From positions 62,001-126,000 of the forward strand of contig NZ_SRMF01000001.1 in the NCBI RefSeq assembly GCF_004768465.1: a DNA stretch of 64,000 bases. The letters run 5' to 3'. Shown one piece after another: positions 45,141 to 57,167 of the stretch; positions within the stretch are counted from its first letter, which is position 1; every line of letters begins with the position of its first letter. The notes under the pieces are model-generated. The model had not been told where the DNA came from, ran no database searches, and saw nothing but the letters and a program-made list of their open reading frames with translations. Source of the stretch: Natronospirillum operosum. GTDB taxonomy: Bacteria > Pseudomonadota > Gammaproteobacteria > Pseudomonadales > Natronospirillaceae. A program made the position numbers and the translations under genes.

Positions 45141-46205
45141 CTAGATGGCCTCGCCCGGCAACGCCGGCGGGTCCATGTCGGCTTCCGCATTGTCCTCATC
45201 GTCTTCTTCTGCAGCAGCGGCTGCAGCCGCAGCTTCGGCTGCTTCCTGGGCCGCGCGCGCGGCCGGAATACCACGCTGGGTACCCGCCAGGTTGCTGCGC
45301 AGCCAGCCCCAGGTACGACGGGTCACAACCTGGGGGCCGGAACGGTTGGCCGAAGCCCAGGCCTGCTCGCGCACCTGGGTTATCTCGGTCAGTCCGGCCC
45401 GGTTGATGGCCGCCCGACGCTGCCGTGCGGCTTCATTGGTATGATCGCCGGGCAGGTAGACATCCAGTACCGGTACCGTCAGTTGCCCCAGCAGCGGCAT
45501 GATCTCGGCCGTATCCCCGGGCCGCGCGCCGACCAGAACCAGGCCGATGCCCTGGTCTGGGCCAGCCAGCATCTGCAGTTCCTGCACTGTGGACCGGGTG
45601 ACATAGAGCGCCCCAGTGCCGACACCGACCAGGACAGTATTCTGGATGCCCCGATCATTGAGTTCATTGACGCCCAGCAATATGCGTCGGGCCACTTCGG
45701 GCTCGAAATCGAGGTTGGGTTCACTGCCGGCGGCCGACCCCGGCCTGGGTTCGTCGATTTCCCGGTTGCGTTCCGGTACCAGCGGCGCCGGGCGCGGCGG
45801 AATGCTGATGGACAGCGTTGACCAGCCGGCATCGGGCAGGTGGTGGCGCAGGTCGTGAATCAGGCGCGGCCAGTCGGGGTGCTGGCCGTCGTCGTGGATG
45901 ATCAGTACGCCACCCTGCGGGTGGGCCGTGGTCTGTTCCATCCACAGGCTGGGCATGGTCAGGTCGCCCTCCTGCAGCAACAGGTACTGGCCGGGCGGCA
46001 TCAGGTGTTCATAGCGCCGCTCCAGATCCCTTGCATGGGCTTCCCAGTCGGGCATGACCCGCTCCTGCGCCAGCGGACTGCCTGCCAGAGCCAGCAAAAG
46101 CCATGCGCCGAGCGTCCACATTGTATACAATGCGCTGCGCGCAAAAGGCCGGCCAGGCAGGCTGTTCTCAGTCCTTCCCTGTACTGCCAAACTACTCAAA
46201 GTCAT
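45141..46205 (-). CDS. DUF3530 family alpha/beta-hydrolase-like protein
   Basis: About 354 residues, predicted periplasmic. A hydrophobic signal ([17 protein letters not shown]) follows a short basic N-region. The body has an alpha/beta-hydrolase look: [33 protein letters not shown] and the [15 protein letters not shown] elbow. The elbow has Gly in place of a Ser nucleophile (GVGTGA), as in DUF3530 proteins, so it may not be catalytic. The C-terminus is a long Ala/Glu/Asp-rich tail ([20 protein letters not shown]), probably disordered. Three in-frame starts compete (46223, 46205, 46121); the first would overlap the rpe start. Converges on djlA. Confidence 0.78.
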   Translation of the reverse strand: MTLSSLAVQGRTENSLPGRPFARSALYTMWTLGAWLLLALAGSPLAQERVMPDWEAHARDLERRYEHLMPPGQYLLLQEGDLTMPSLWMEQTTAHPQGGVLIIHDDGQHPDWPRLIHDLRHHLPDAGWSTLSISIPPRPAPLVPERNREIDEPRPGSAAGSEPNLDFEPEVARRILLGVNELNDRGIQNTVLVGVGTGALYVTRSTVQELQMLAGPDQGIGLVLVGARPGDTAEIMPLLGQLTVPVLDVYLPGDHTNEAARQRRAAINRAGLTEITQVREQAWASANRSGPQVVTRRTWGWLRSNLAGTQRGIPAARAAQEAAEAAAAAAAAEEDDEDNAEADMDPPALPGEAI

Positions 46206-46221
46206 GTCCGAAAGGTTTACC

Positions 46222-46905
46222 ATGTCTGATTACCTGATTGCCCCGTCCATTCTCTCCGCTGACTTTGCCCGTCTCGGGGCTGATGTCGATGCTGTGCTGG
46301 CAGCGGGGGCCGATGTCATCCATTTTGATGTGATGGACAACCACTATGTGCCCAACCTCACCATGGGTGCCATGTTCTGCAAGGCCCTGCGCGATTACGG
46401 CATCCGCGCACCCATTGATGTGCATCTGATGGTCAAGCCGGTGGATCGCCTCATTGGTGACTTTATCGACGCCGGTGCCGATATCATTACCTTCCATCCG
46501 GAAGCCAGTGAGCACATCGACCGCAGCCTGCAACTGATTCGTGATGGCGGCTGCAAGGCGGGCCTGGTCTTCAATCCAGCTACGCCCTTGCATTATCTGG
46601 ACCATGTCATGGACCGTATTGACCAGATCCTGATCATGTCGGTGAACCCGGGCTTTGGCGGCCAGAGCTTCATCCCCGAGGCACTGGACAAACTGCGTGC
46701 CGCGCGGCAGCGCATTGCCGCTTCCGGCCGCACGGATATCCGCCTGGAAGTGGATGGTGGCGTCAAGGTCGACAATATCCGGGCCATTGCCGAGGCCGGA
46801 GCGGACATGTTCGTGGCCGGGTCAGCCATTTTCGGGGCCGCTGACTACGCCGAGCGGATCAGTGCCATGCGCGCCGAACTGGCCGCAGTTGCACCCCGGG
46901 CTTGA
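46222..46905 (+). CDS. rpe: Ribulose-phosphate 3-epimerase
   Basis: Interconverts ribulose-5-P and xylulose-5-P in the pentose phosphate and Calvin pathways. 227-residue TIM barrel: [65 protein letters not shown] and the phosphate-binding [11 protein letters not shown] / [12 protein letters not shown] at 46222 follows AAAGG with good spacing. The usual downstream gph (phosphoglycolate phosphatase) is missing; trpE follows after 230 bp. That gap contains a 21-codon reading frame without Trp codons and no clear attenuator. Confidence 0.95.
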   Translation: MSDYLIAPSILSADFARLGADVDAVLAAGADVIHFDVMDNHYVPNLTMGAMFCKALRDYGIRAPIDVHLMVKPVDRLIGDFIDAGADIITFHPEASEHIDRSLQLIRDGGCKAGLVFNPATPLHYLDHVMDRIDQILIMSVNPGFGGQSFIPEALDKLRAARQRIAASGRTDIRLEVDGGVKVDNIRAIAEAGADMFVAGSAIFGAADYAERISAMRAELAAVAPRA

Positions 46906-47135
46906 ATGAAGTTTGACACTTCAGTAAAGTTTGAGGCTGGTAATCACATGACCGACCATAAAGATTCATGACGACTCGGCTTCTGCTTCAGCACACAGGG
47001 TTTGAATCGCGCCAGCGATGGCGTTGGTGACGCTCACTTCTGCGCGCGGGCTGTGCCTGCAGACCGGTGTTCGGCTGCACAACGCACCGCCCCTCCGAAT
47101 GTGTCATCAACAAATGTGTACAGGAACTGAAGTCA

Positions 47136-48620
47136 ATGGAAGCCAGTGAATACTATGCCCTTGCGGATCAGGGTTTTAATCGTGTCCCGCTGACGCGGGA
47201 CATTCTTGCCGATCTCGAAACCCCGCTTTCAACCTACCTCAAGCTGGCCCGCGGGCCTTACAGCTATCTGCTCGAATCCGTGCAGGGCGGCGAAAAGTGG
47301 GGGCGCTACTCCTATATCGGCCTGCCCAGCCGCGAACGGCTGGAGGTCCGGGGTCACCAGGTACGGGTGATTCGTGATGAGCAGGTGATCGAAGAACATG
47401 CCCACCATGCAGACCCGCTGGCCTTTGTGGAGGCTTACAAGGCACCTTTCCGCGTCGCCGATCACCCGGGCCTGCCCCGCTTTGCCGGCGGACTGGTGGG
47501 CTATTTCGGCTATGACACCGTGCGCTATATCGAGCCCCGCCTGGCTGATTCCTGCCCGCCGGATGATATCGGCAACCCCGATATCCTGCTGATGGTGTCG
47601 GATGAACTGGTGGTGTTCGACAACCTCAGCGGCAAGCTGTGCATCATGGTGCACGGCAACCCGCAGGAAGTCGGCAGCTATGATGTGGCCCAGCAACGCC
47701 TGACCGGCCTGGTGCAGCAGCTTCTCGAAACACCATTGCCGCATTTGCCGCTGGCCACGGATCAGCCGCTGCAGGAGACAGACTTCCACAGTCATTTCGG
47801 TGAGCAGGCCTACATGGAAGCAGTCGAACGGATCCGGGAATACACCCTGGCCGGTGATATCATGCAGGTGGTGCCCTCACAGCGCCTGTCAGCCCCGTTC
47901 CCGCATGAGCCGGTGCATCTGTACCGGGCGCTGCGCAGCCTGAATCCTTCGCCCTATATGTACTTTCTGGATCTGGATGATCATCAGGTGGTGGGCAGTT
48001 CGCCGGAGATTCTGTCACGGGTGGATGGCGATGAAGTCACGGTGCGCCCCATTGCCGGTACCCGACACCGGGGTCAGACCGAAGAGCAGGACCAGGCCAT
48101 GGAGGCCGAGCTACTGGCCGACCCCAAGGAGATTGCCGAGCACCTGATGCTGATCGATCTGGGCCGCAACGATGCCGGGCGGGTATCGGAAATCGGTTCA
48201 GTCGAAGTCACCGAGCAGATGGCAGTGGAGCGGTACTCGCATGTGATGCATATTGTCTCCAATGTGACGGGCCGGCGCCGGGCCGATGTCACCGCAGTGG
48301 ACGTTCTGCGCGCCACGCACCCGGCAGGCACGCTGAGCGGGGCGCCGAAGATCCGGGCCATGGAGATCATCGATGAGCTGGAGCCGCTGAAACGCGGTAT
48401 TTATGGTGGTGCTGTGGGTTATCTGGGCTGGAACGACAACATGGACATGGCCATCGCCATCCGTACAGCGGTGATCAAGAACGGTATCCTGTATGCGCAG
48501 GCCGGGGGCGGGGTGGTCGCCGATTCGGTGCCACGTCTGGAGTGGGAAGAAACCATGAACAAGGCGCGCGCCCTGTTCCGCGCGGCTGAAATGGTCAGCC
48601 GTGGCCTGACCACGCAGTAG
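47136..48620 (+). CDS. trpE: Anthranilate synthase component I
   Basis: Converts chorismate to anthranilate with TrpG. 494 residues from the ATG at 47136 (AGGAACTG upstream). The feedback site [18 protein letters not shown] is present in the N-domain. The catalytic domain shows [78 protein letters not shown] and [20 protein letters not shown]. First gene of trpE-trpG-trpD-trpC. No Trp-rich leader is visible, so regulation other than classical attenuation is likely. Confidence 0.97.
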   Translation: MEASEYYALADQGFNRVPLTRDILADLETPLSTYLKLARGPYSYLLESVQGGEKWGRYSYIGLPSRERLEVRGHQVRVIRDEQVIEEHAHHADPLAFVEAYKAPFRVADHPGLPRFAGGLVGYFGYDTVRYIEPRLADSCPPDDIGNPDILLMVSDELVVFDNLSGKLCIMVHGNPQEVGSYDVAQQRLTGLVQQLLETPLPHLPLATDQPLQETDFHSHFGEQAYMEAVERIREYTLAGDIMQVVPSQRLSAPFPHEPVHLYRALRSLNPSPYMYFLDLDDHQVVGSSPEILSRVDGDEVTVRPIAGTRHRGQTEEQDQAMEAELLADPKEIAEHLMLIDLGRNDAGRVSEIGSVEVTEQMAVERYSHVMHIVSNVTGRRRADVTAVDVLRATHPAGTLSGAPKIRAMEIIDELEPLKRGIYGGAVGYLGWNDNMDMAIAIRTAVIKNGILYAQAGGGVVADSVPRLEWEETMNKARALFRAAEMVSRGLTTQ

Positions 48621-48630
48621 GGGAATAACC

Positions 48631-49236
48631 ATGTTACTGATGATCGACAACTACGACTCTTTTACCTACAACGTGGTGCAGTATCTGGGCGAACTGGGTG
48701 CCGAGGTGCGGGTAGTGCGCAACGATGAAATGGCGCTCGACGAACTGATCGCCCTGCGTCCCGAGCAACTGGTGATTTCCCCGGGGCCCTGTACGCCGGA
48801 TGAAGCCGGTATCTCCATCGAGGCCATCAACCACTTTGCGGGCCAGATTCCGATTCTGGGCATCTGTCTGGGCCATCAATCCATCGGACAGGCCTTCGGT
48901 GGCCGTATCGTGCGGGCCGGGCAGGTCATGCATGGCAAGACCAGCGCCATCTACCACCATGATTCAGGCGTGTTTCGCGATCTGCCACAGGGTTACCGGG
49001 CCACGCGCTATCATTCGCTGGTGATCGAGCAGTCCAGCCTGCCGGAGTGCCTGGAAGTCACTGCCTGGACCCAGCGCGAGGATGGCAGCCTGGAAGAGAT
49101 CATGGGCGTGCGCCACCGGACTCTGCCCATCGAAGGCGTACAGTTTCACCCGGAATCCATCATGACGGACCATGGTCATCGGCTGCTGGAGAATTTTCTG
49201 CACGGGCAGTCGACCCGCGAGCCGGCGATCAGTTGA
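48631..49236 (+). CDS. trpG: Anthranilate synthase component II (glutamine amidotransferase)
   Basis: Supplies ammonia from glutamine to TrpE. 201-residue class I amidotransferase: [34 protein letters not shown], nucleophile Cys79 in [15 protein letters not shown], and the His-Glu pair in [14 protein letters not shown]. Starts 10 bp after trpE with GGGGAATAACC ahead of the ATG. In related bacteria this subunit also serves p-aminobenzoate synthase (PabB); that dual use is possible here because no pabA was seen. Confidence 0.96.
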   Translation: MLLMIDNYDSFTYNVVQYLGELGAEVRVVRNDEMALDELIALRPEQLVISPGPCTPDEAGISIEAINHFAGQIPILGICLGHQSIGQAFGGRIVRAGQVMHGKTSAIYHHDSGVFRDLPQGYRATRYHSLVIEQSSLPECLEVTAWTQREDGSLEEIMGVRHRTLPIEGVQFHPESIMTDHGHRLLENFLHGQSTREPAIS

Positions 49237-49246
49237 GGAGACAGAC

Positions 49247-50299
49247 ATGCTGACAATCAAGAATGCCCTGGCGCGGATCGCCGATCACGGCCACCTGGAC
49301 CAGGAAGAAATGCAGGAAGTCATGCGCCAGATCATGACCGGAGAATGCACTCCGGCCCAGATCGGTGCCTTTCTGATGGGGCTGCGCATGAAAGGGGAGG
49401 CGCTGGAAGAAGTGTCCGGCGCCGCTCTGGCCATGCGCGAGCTGGCCACACCGATCCGGGTTGATCAGACGCATCTGGTGGATACCTGCGGCACCGGCGG
49501 TGACGGCCAGAATCTGTTCAATGTGTCTACGGCGGCTGCCTTTGTGGTGGCTGCCGCCGGCGGCCGGGTGGCCAAGCACGGCAACCGGGGTGTTTCATCG
49601 AACTCCGGCAGTGCCGACCTGCTGGAAGCCGCCGGCGCCAATCTCAACCTGACCCCGGAAGAGGTGGAGCGGGCCATAGACACCATTGGTGTGGGCTTTC
49701 TGTTTGCCCCGGCGCACCACAGTGCCATGAAGCATGCCATCGGCCCGCGCAAGGAACTGGGCATGCGCACCATCTTCAATATGCTGGGCCCGCTGACCAA
49801 CCCGGCCGGCGTGCGTCGGCAGGTGATCGGCGTGTTTACCGATACGCTATGCGAGCCGCTGGCCCGGGTGCTGGGGCGCCTGGGCAGCGAGCATGTCATG
49901 GTGGTGCATGCGCGAGATGGTCTGGACGAGATCAGTCTGGCGGCACCGACGCATGTGGCCGAACTGAAGGACGGCAAGGTCACCTCCTGGGACCTGCGGC
50001 CGGAAGATGTCGGTATAGAAACCCAGACCCTGACCGGCCTGGATGTGGATGACCCCGAGCGCAGCCTGGAGCTGATTCAGGCCGCCCTGTCCGGCGGCAG
50101 CTCGGGTCCGGTGGCGCGCAAGGCGCTGGACATCGTGGCACTGAATGCCGGTGCGGCCATCTATGTCTCCGGGCTGGCCAGGGATATGCAGGAAGGCGTG
50201 CTGATGGCTCAGGATGCCATGGGCAGCGGCCTGGCAGCCGAAAAGCTGCGCGAATATGTCGCCTTTTCCCGCGTGCATGACGACGAGGGCGCCGCATGA
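49247..50299 (+). CDS. trpD: Anthranilate phosphoribosyltransferase
   Basis: Joins anthranilate and PRPP. 350 residues with the PRPP loop [59 protein letters not shown] and [19 protein letters not shown] at 49247 has GAGGAGACAGAC in front; an in-frame upstream extension overlaps trpG and is rejected. The stop overlaps the trpC start (ATGA). Confidence 0.97.
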   Translation: MLTIKNALARIADHGHLDQEEMQEVMRQIMTGECTPAQIGAFLMGLRMKGEALEEVSGAALAMRELATPIRVDQTHLVDTCGTGGDGQNLFNVSTAAAFVVAAAGGRVAKHGNRGVSSNSGSADLLEAAGANLNLTPEEVERAIDTIGVGFLFAPAHHSAMKHAIGPRKELGMRTIFNMLGPLTNPAGVRRQVIGVFTDTLCEPLARVLGRLGSEHVMVVHARDGLDEISLAAPTHVAELKDGKVTSWDLRPEDVGIETQTLTGLDVDDPERSLELIQAALSGGSSGPVARKALDIVALNAGAAIYVSGLARDMQEGVLMAQDAMGSGLAAEKLREYVAFSRVHDDEGAA

Positions 50300-51105
50300 G
50301 TACCCTGAATGACAGCACACCGACCATCCTGCGTCGCATTCTGGCCCGCAAGCACGAGGAGGTCGCCGCGCGCCGCCGCCACGCTTCCGAGGCGGACCTG
50401 CGGGCGCGCATTGCAGACCAGGCGCCGGTGCGGGGCTTTGTGCAGGCGCTCGAAAACAGGATTACCCGGAAACAGTCGGCGGTGATCGCCGAAATCAAGA
50501 AGGCCTCGCCGAGCAAGGGCGTCATAAGGCCTGACTTTGATCCGGCGGCCATTGCCCGCTCCTATGCCCAGCATGGGGCGACCTGCCTGTCGGTACTGAC
50601 CGATGTGGACTTCTTTCAGGGCGCCGATGCCTACCTGCAGCAGGCCCGCGAAGCCTGTACACTGCCGGTTATTCGCAAGGATTTCATGGTCGACCCGTGG
50701 CAGATCATCGAATCACGCGCCATTGGTGCCGACTGCATTCTGCTGATTGCTGCCGCGCTGGATGATGATACCCTGCGCCAGTTGCACGATACCGCTCTGG
50801 ATGTTGGCCTGGATGTACTGATAGAGGTGCACAGCGAAGCCGAGTTGCAGCGGGTGTTGCCGCTCGGCAGCCGGCTTATAGGCATCAACAACCGGGATCT
50901 GCATACCTTCGAGGTCAGTCTGCAGACTACACTGGATCTGCTGCCGCAGTGCGCAGGCCGACTGGTGCTGACCGAAAGTGGTATTCTGGAGCCGGAAGAC
51001 GTGGCCCTGATGAAACAACACGACGTGCACGGGTTTCTGGTTGGCGAGGCATTCATGCGCGCCGCCGACCCTGGCGTCAGGATGGCCGAACTGTTTGCTG
51101 ACTGA
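50296..51105 (+). CDS. trpC: Indole-3-glycerol phosphate synthase
   Basis: Ring-closing step of tryptophan synthesis. 269-residue TIM barrel: [82 protein letters not shown] and [13 protein letters not shown]. Free-standing, not fused to TrpF as in enterics. Starts within the trpD stop. A small membrane-protein gene follows 15 bp later on the same strand. Confidence 0.97.
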   Translation: MSTLNDSTPTILRRILARKHEEVAARRRHASEADLRARIADQAPVRGFVQALENRITRKQSAVIAEIKKASPSKGVIRPDFDPAAIARSYAQHGATCLSVLTDVDFFQGADAYLQQAREACTLPVIRKDFMVDPWQIIESRAIGADCILLIAAALDDDTLRQLHDTALDVGLDVLIEVHSEAELQRVLPLGSRLIGINNRDLHTFEVSLQTTLDLLPQCAGRLVLTESGILEPEDVALMKQHDVHGFLVGEAFMRAADPGVRMAELFAD

Positions 51106-51120
51106 AGAGAGAGCGTGCTG

Positions 51121-51294
51121 ATGCCCCCTATCGTACAGATTATTATTGTCCTGTTTCTGGCTCTGGTGGTGCTGGTGGCGCTGACCAGGCGCTTCCCGGT
51201 CCATCTGACCCCGCAGCAGGCGAAAATCATGAGCTATGTCGCGATGGGAGGCGTGGTGGTGGCTATAGTGGCGGGGCTGTTCCGCACGCTCTGA
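51121..51294 (+). CDS. Small two-helix membrane protein
   Basis: 57 residues beginning MPPIVQIIIVLFLALVVLVA, which is one membrane helix. A short basic loop with RRFPVHLTPQQAKIMSY follows, then a second helix (VAMGGVVVAIVAGLF). It lies 15 bp after trpC. A GTG two codons earlier is an alternative start; a purine-rich GAAGAGAGAG stretch sits before it. Codon use resembles the neighbours, supporting a real gene. Not recognised as a known family; it may be a small membrane regulator or an anchor. Placed between trpC and the Crp/Vfr gene, where I do not recall a counterpart in Pseudomonas. Confidence 0.6.
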   Translation: MPPIVQIIIVLFLALVVLVALTRRFPVHLTPQQAKIMSYVAMGGVVVAIVAGLFRTL

Positions 51295-51331
51295 GCCCCG
51301 GCTGAAACCTACGAACTTCTGTTAAGGGACA

Positions 51332-52009
51332 CTAGTCGGGCTTGCGGTTGCTGTAGGTCTCCAGCGGCGATTCGGTATTGCCGCGGGCGCCGAAAATGAC
51401 CATGGTCTTGCCCTTGACCGAAATCAGGCCCTGTTCTTCCAGGGCTTTCAGTACCCGACCGACCATTTCCCGCGAACAACCGACGACCTGACCGATTTCC
51501 TGCCGGGTAATCTTGATCTGCATGCCATCCGGGTGCGTCATGGCCTCGGTTTGCTGGCACAGGTCCAGTAATGTACGGGCCACCCGACCGGTCACATCCA
51601 GAAAGGCCAGATCACCGACTTTCTGGTTGGTCTTGCGCAGCCGGCTGGCCATCTGTTCGCCGATGAAATAGAGAATTCTCGGATCGCGGTTGGCAATATC
51701 CCGAAAGCGGGAATAGGAAATTTCCGCCACTTCGCAATCGGTGCGTGTGCGCACCCAGGCAGAACGCTGCTCGACGCGATCGAACAGACCCATCTCGCCG
51801 AAAAAGTCGCCGGCGTTCAGGTAGGCCATGATCATTTCACGGCCATTCTCATCTTCAATGCTGACTGCCACAGTGCCCTTGACCAGATAATACAGTGCAT
51901 CACTGTGGTCGCCGGCATAGATCAATGTGGTCTTGGGAGAATACCTCCGACGATCACATTGCGAGAGAAAATATTCCAGGTGTTGCTGGTCACTATTGAG
52001 GTTGCTCAT
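51332..52009 (-). CDS. vfr: cAMP-responsive regulator of the Crp/Vfr type
   Basis: 225-residue CRP-family activator. cAMP-binding domain: [20 protein letters not shown] with the Arg-Ser pair that binds the phosphate/ring of cAMP, as in E. coli CRP and P. aeruginosa Vfr. C-helix: [23 protein letters not shown]-binding helix: [20 protein letters not shown], essentially identical to CRP/Vfr in the recognition helix. Position next to trpC and divergent to OsmC matches the Pseudomonas vfr locus. ATG complement at 52007-52009. Autoregulation is possible but no convincing CRP site was seen upstream. Confidence 0.93.
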   Translation of the reverse strand: MSNLNSDQQHLEYFLSQCDRRRYSPKTTLIYAGDHSDALYYLVKGTVAVSIEDENGREMIMAYLNAGDFFGEMGLFDRVEQRSAWVRTRTDCEVAEISYSRFRDIANRDPRILYFIGEQMASRLRKTNQKVGDLAFLDVTGRVARTLLDLCQQTEAMTHPDGMQIKITRQEIGQVVGCSREMVGRVLKALEEQGLISVKGKTMVIFGARGNTESPLETYSNRKPD

Positions 52010-52240
52010 GTCTGGGCAGATCTCTGAAATGCACCACTTCGTCGGTACCGAAGTCAGCGCTCACTTATTGTACACAGGGCTCACGGCTTGTTGTCAGCTC
52101 GATGGAAGGCCAATCCCATTGACTGCACCTGACGTTGATAGAGTGCATGATATCGTTTGCTTTAACAAGTCGGAGAGGCGGTGCTGACGGTTGTGTTACA
52201 CTGCTTCGCGCACAGTTAAACAAGCAGGAGGAAGGGCACA

Positions 52241-52666
52241 ATGCAGGCAACCATCCGTTGGAATGGGGGTGCTCAATTTACCGGTCAGTCCGGTTCCGGC
52301 CATGAGGTGGTAATGGACGGCCCCCCTGACCACGGGGGCCAAAACGGCGGTGCCAGGCCGATGGAGATGGTGCTGATGGGCCTGGGCGGTTGCTCGGCTT
52401 TTGACGTCATGTCCATCCTGCAGAAAGCGCGTCAGGACGTTACCGACTGTAAAGCAGAATTGACAGCCGAGCGCGCAGATTCTGTACCGGCGGTATTTAC
52501 CCGTATTCATCTGCATTTTGTCGTCACCGGTCGTGAACTCAAAGAGAGTCACGTCAGGCGGGCGGTGGCATTGTCGGCAGAGAAGTACTGTTCGGCCTCC
52601 ATCATGCTGGAGAAGGGTGGCGTGGAAATTACCCACGACTACGAGATTCACAGCGCCGACGGATGA
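52241..52666 (+). CDS. OsmC-family protein
   Basis: 141-residue OsmC/Ohr-fold protein, YhfA-like. The two redox Cys are visible: Cys51 in LGGCSAFDVM and Cys117 in AEKYCSASIML. Such proteins reduce organic hydroperoxides or act as stress proteins. The preceding segment GPPDHGGQNGGARPMEMVLM matches the YhfA subgroup. AGGAGGAAGGGCAC before the ATG is an excellent ribosome site. It is divergent from the Crp/Vfr gene as in Pseudomonas, and its stop overlaps the start of the transporter gene (ATGA). Confidence 0.9.
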   Translation: MQATIRWNGGAQFTGQSGSGHEVVMDGPPDHGGQNGGARPMEMVLMGLGGCSAFDVMSILQKARQDVTDCKAELTAERADSVPAVFTRIHLHFVVTGRELKESHVRRAVALSAEKYCSASIMLEKGGVEITHDYEIHSADG

Positions 52667-53541
52667 AGCTGAACCGATCGTCGGAGCAACAGGGCATGCT
52701 GCTGGGGTTGCTGGCGGTACTGCTGTGGTCCACGGTGGCGACGGCCTTCAAGCTGGCACTCGATGTGTGGCCGCTGCACGGGGTGTTGTGGCTGGCCGCC
52801 ACGGTCAGCCTGATGTTCTTCACCGGGGTGCTTTGGCAGGCCGGGGCGCTGCGGGGCAGCCTGCGGCTGTTGCGCCGCTACTGGAAGCGGGCGCTGCTGC
52901 TGGGTCTGCTCAATCCGGTGGTCTATTATTTCACGCTGTTCGGTGCCTATGATCAGCTGTCGGCGCAGATTGCGCAGCCGATCAACTACACCTGGGCCTT
53001 TGTGCTGTCGCTGCTGGCAGCACTGTGGCACAAGGCGCCGGTTCGGGTGCGCGACTGGCAGGGCATGGCGCTGGGTTATCTGGGCGTGGTCGTGCTGGTA
53101 CTGGGCGCTCAGGGGCGGCTGGAGGTTACCGGCCCGGGTGTTTTCCTGGCCATCCTGAGCACGCTGTTCTGGGCCGGCTACTGGGCCATCGGCATGAAGG
53201 ACAGAAGGCCTTCACTGGTGGCCATGTTCCATCATTTTCTGCTCGCCTGGCCGGTGCTGACCGGACTGATGTTCTGGTTCGGACCGGAGTTTCTGCTGCA
53301 ACCGGCAGGCTGGGGTCCGGCGCTGTATATTGGCCTGTTCGAGATGGGGCTGGCGTTTCTGCTCTGGATGACGGCGCTGAAGCAGGTCAGCAATACGGCG
53401 CGGGTGGCCAATCTGATCTTTATCGCGCCCTTCCTCAGCCTGATCTGGGTGTCCTGGATTCTCGGCGAACCCATCGTCTTCACCACCCCCATCGGCCTTG
53501 TCCTCATTCTTGCCGGCCAGTGGTGGCAGCACCGGCGGTGA
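52663..53541 (+). CDS. EamA/DMT-family transporter
   Basis: 292 residues, ten predicted membrane helices in two EamA repeats: GLLAVLLWSTVATAFKLAL starts the first, FLAILSTLFWAGYWAIGM the second. The loop ends with the small basic tail QWWQHRR. Likely exports an amino acid or metabolite; substrate unknown. Start lies within the OsmC stop codon (ATGA), so the genes are coupled. The gene ends at the left side of a 597-bp non-coding interval rich in repeats. Confidence 0.9.
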   Translation: MKLNRSSEQQGMLLGLLAVLLWSTVATAFKLALDVWPLHGVLWLAATVSLMFFTGVLWQAGALRGSLRLLRRYWKRALLLGLLNPVVYYFTLFGAYDQLSAQIAQPINYTWAFVLSLLAALWHKAPVRVRDWQGMALGYLGVVVLVLGAQGRLEVTGPGVFLAILSTLFWAGYWAIGMKDRRPSLVAMFHHFLLAWPVLTGLMFWFGPEFLLQPAGWGPALYIGLFEMGLAFLLWMTALKQVSNTARVANLIFIAPFLSLIWVSWILGEPIVFTTPIGLVLILAGQWWQHRR

Positions 53542-53652
53542 GCGTCAGGATACCTCCCGCAGTTTAGCTAGGGTGGGCTGACGCGTCGGTGTAAGTAATG
53601 ATTATAGGCCTAGCCATCTGCACATGACGTGCTCAGCTACCGTCGCCAAGCT

Positions 53653-53749
53653 CGGGTACAGGCCCTGTGAGACACGCAAAAAACGGCATCCATGCCAGCT
53701 CGGTTGCGGCCATCCCTGGCCGCAAACGGTCTCACAGGGCCTGTACCCG
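53653..53749 (+). repeat. Structured inverted element, copy A
   Basis: 97 nt. Outer stem: 21 perfect pairs between 53653-53673 and 53729-53749. Inside: a conserved AGACACGCAAAAAACG segment, a 4-bp hairpin GGCA/TGCC (53685-53696), CAGCTCG, and a 9-bp perfect hairpin TTGCGGCCA/TGGCCGCAA with loop TCCC (53704-53725). The 63-nt core aligns without gaps to the reversed copy at 53941-54036, and nine of eleven substitutions preserve pairing. This is either a structured RNA or a folded-DNA mobile repeat. I cannot name the family. Confidence 0.85.
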
Positions 53750-53804
53750 GCAGGCGACTCCAGTAGTGCCTCCCAAACTCGGGGGCCTGCGGCCCCATCG
53801 CGCG

Positions 53805-53864
53805 CGGGGTGCGCTCCTACGGTGGTTATGTTCCCGGGGTGCGCTCCTACGGTGGTTATGTTCC
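53805..53864. repeat. Two perfect 30-bp tandem units
   Basis: 53805-53834 and 53835-53864 are identical. Each unit runs from CGGGGTGCGC through TCCTACGG to TGGTTATGTTCC. The CTCCTACGG in the second unit pairs with CCGTAGGAG just beyond it. Read on the minus strand each unit carries the REP-like head GTAGGAGCGCACCCCG. Two copies with no spacer are not a CRISPR. Confidence 0.9.
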
Positions 53865-53890
53865 GTAGGAGGCCAGCCCCCTGGCCGATG
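53865..53890 (+). repeat. REP-like palindrome with GTAG head
   Basis: GTAG at 53865-53868 followed by GGCCAG, CCCC, CTGGCC (53871-53886), a 6-bp hairpin. GTAG-headed hairpins are the hallmark of REP elements moved by RAYT transposases in Pseudomonas and Stenotrophomonas relatives. A reverse-oriented GTAGGAG copy sits at 53844-53850 (minus strand), together forming a BIME-like pair with 9-bp arms (53844-53852 and 53863-53871). Confidence 0.55.
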
Positions 53891-53940
53891 GCGGCGTCAG
53901 CCGCCCATTGAAAGTAGCCTGCAATGGCGCGGCCGCCGCG

Positions 53941-54036
53941 CGGGGTACCCTGACCGGCAGACCGTCTGCGCACAGGGATGTGCGCAGTCGAGCTGTCAGG
54001 GACGACGTTTTTTGCGTGTCTGCGGTCAGGTACCCG
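53941..54036 (-). repeat. Structured inverted element, copy B
   Basis: 96 nt, the same element as copy A on the opposite strand. The outer stem has 19 pairs with three bulged bases. The large hairpin is CTGCGCAC/GTGCGCAG (53966-53987) and the small hairpin GTCG/TGAC. Conserved unpaired segments are AGACACGCAAAAAACG and CAGCTCG. The two copies face each other 191 bp apart with the tandem repeats and REP between them. Confidence 0.83.
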
Positions 54037-54138
54037 CAGCAGGCGGTTGGGCTCCCAGCCTGAGCGTGCGACGGTCCGTTCGGCACCCCGCCATCAGGCG
54101 GCACTGGCAGGAAGGACCGCTCGGCCCGAAACCAGCCC

Positions 54139-56985
<2,847 letters not shown>

Positions 56986-57167
56986 AGGGCCTGAACGGTC
57001 TCGAGTGAACAGGGAATCATACTGGATAAGAGTGCCTGCGTCATACTGACAGGTTTCGGCAGTGGGCAAACGTACCGCAATGACGGTTGATCTGTTAACA
57101 TCCGCAACCCGTCCCGCCGGTGATTTTCCAACCGCCTGGCGGATATCTGCCCCGTTTCAGATGCAGG

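Larger units (their letters stand above)
53542..54138. other. 597-bp repeat-rich intergenic interval
   Basis: The only gene-free stretch over 300 bases. From left: ~110 bp with nothing recognised, an inverted ~97-nt structured element, a GGGGCC/GGCCCC hairpin (53782-53796), two 30-bp tandem units, a REP-like hairpin, a reversed copy of the structured element, then ~100 bp without clear signals up to the uvrA stop codon. No plausible gene in either strand. It separates the EamA gene and uvrA, which converge, so it is also the place where both transcripts should end. Confidence 0.8.

Noticed and set aside
46906-46971. 21-codon frame after rpe as a trp leader peptide
   Set aside because: It contains no Trp codons and no attenuator hairpin pair was visible downstream.
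52060-52215. CRP/Vfr box between the Crp/Vfr gene and OsmC
   Set aside because: TGTACACAGGGCTCACG and TGTGTTACACTG were examined, but the half-site spacing or sequence does not fit TGTGA-N6-TCACA.
53805-53864. 30-bp direct repeats as a CRISPR
   Set aside because: Only two units, directly abutting with no spacers and no cas genes.
53653-54036. Structured elements as integron attC sites
   Set aside because: They fold like hairpins, but the attC end motifs (RYYYAAC and GTTRRRY) are absent and no gene cassettes or integrase are nearby.
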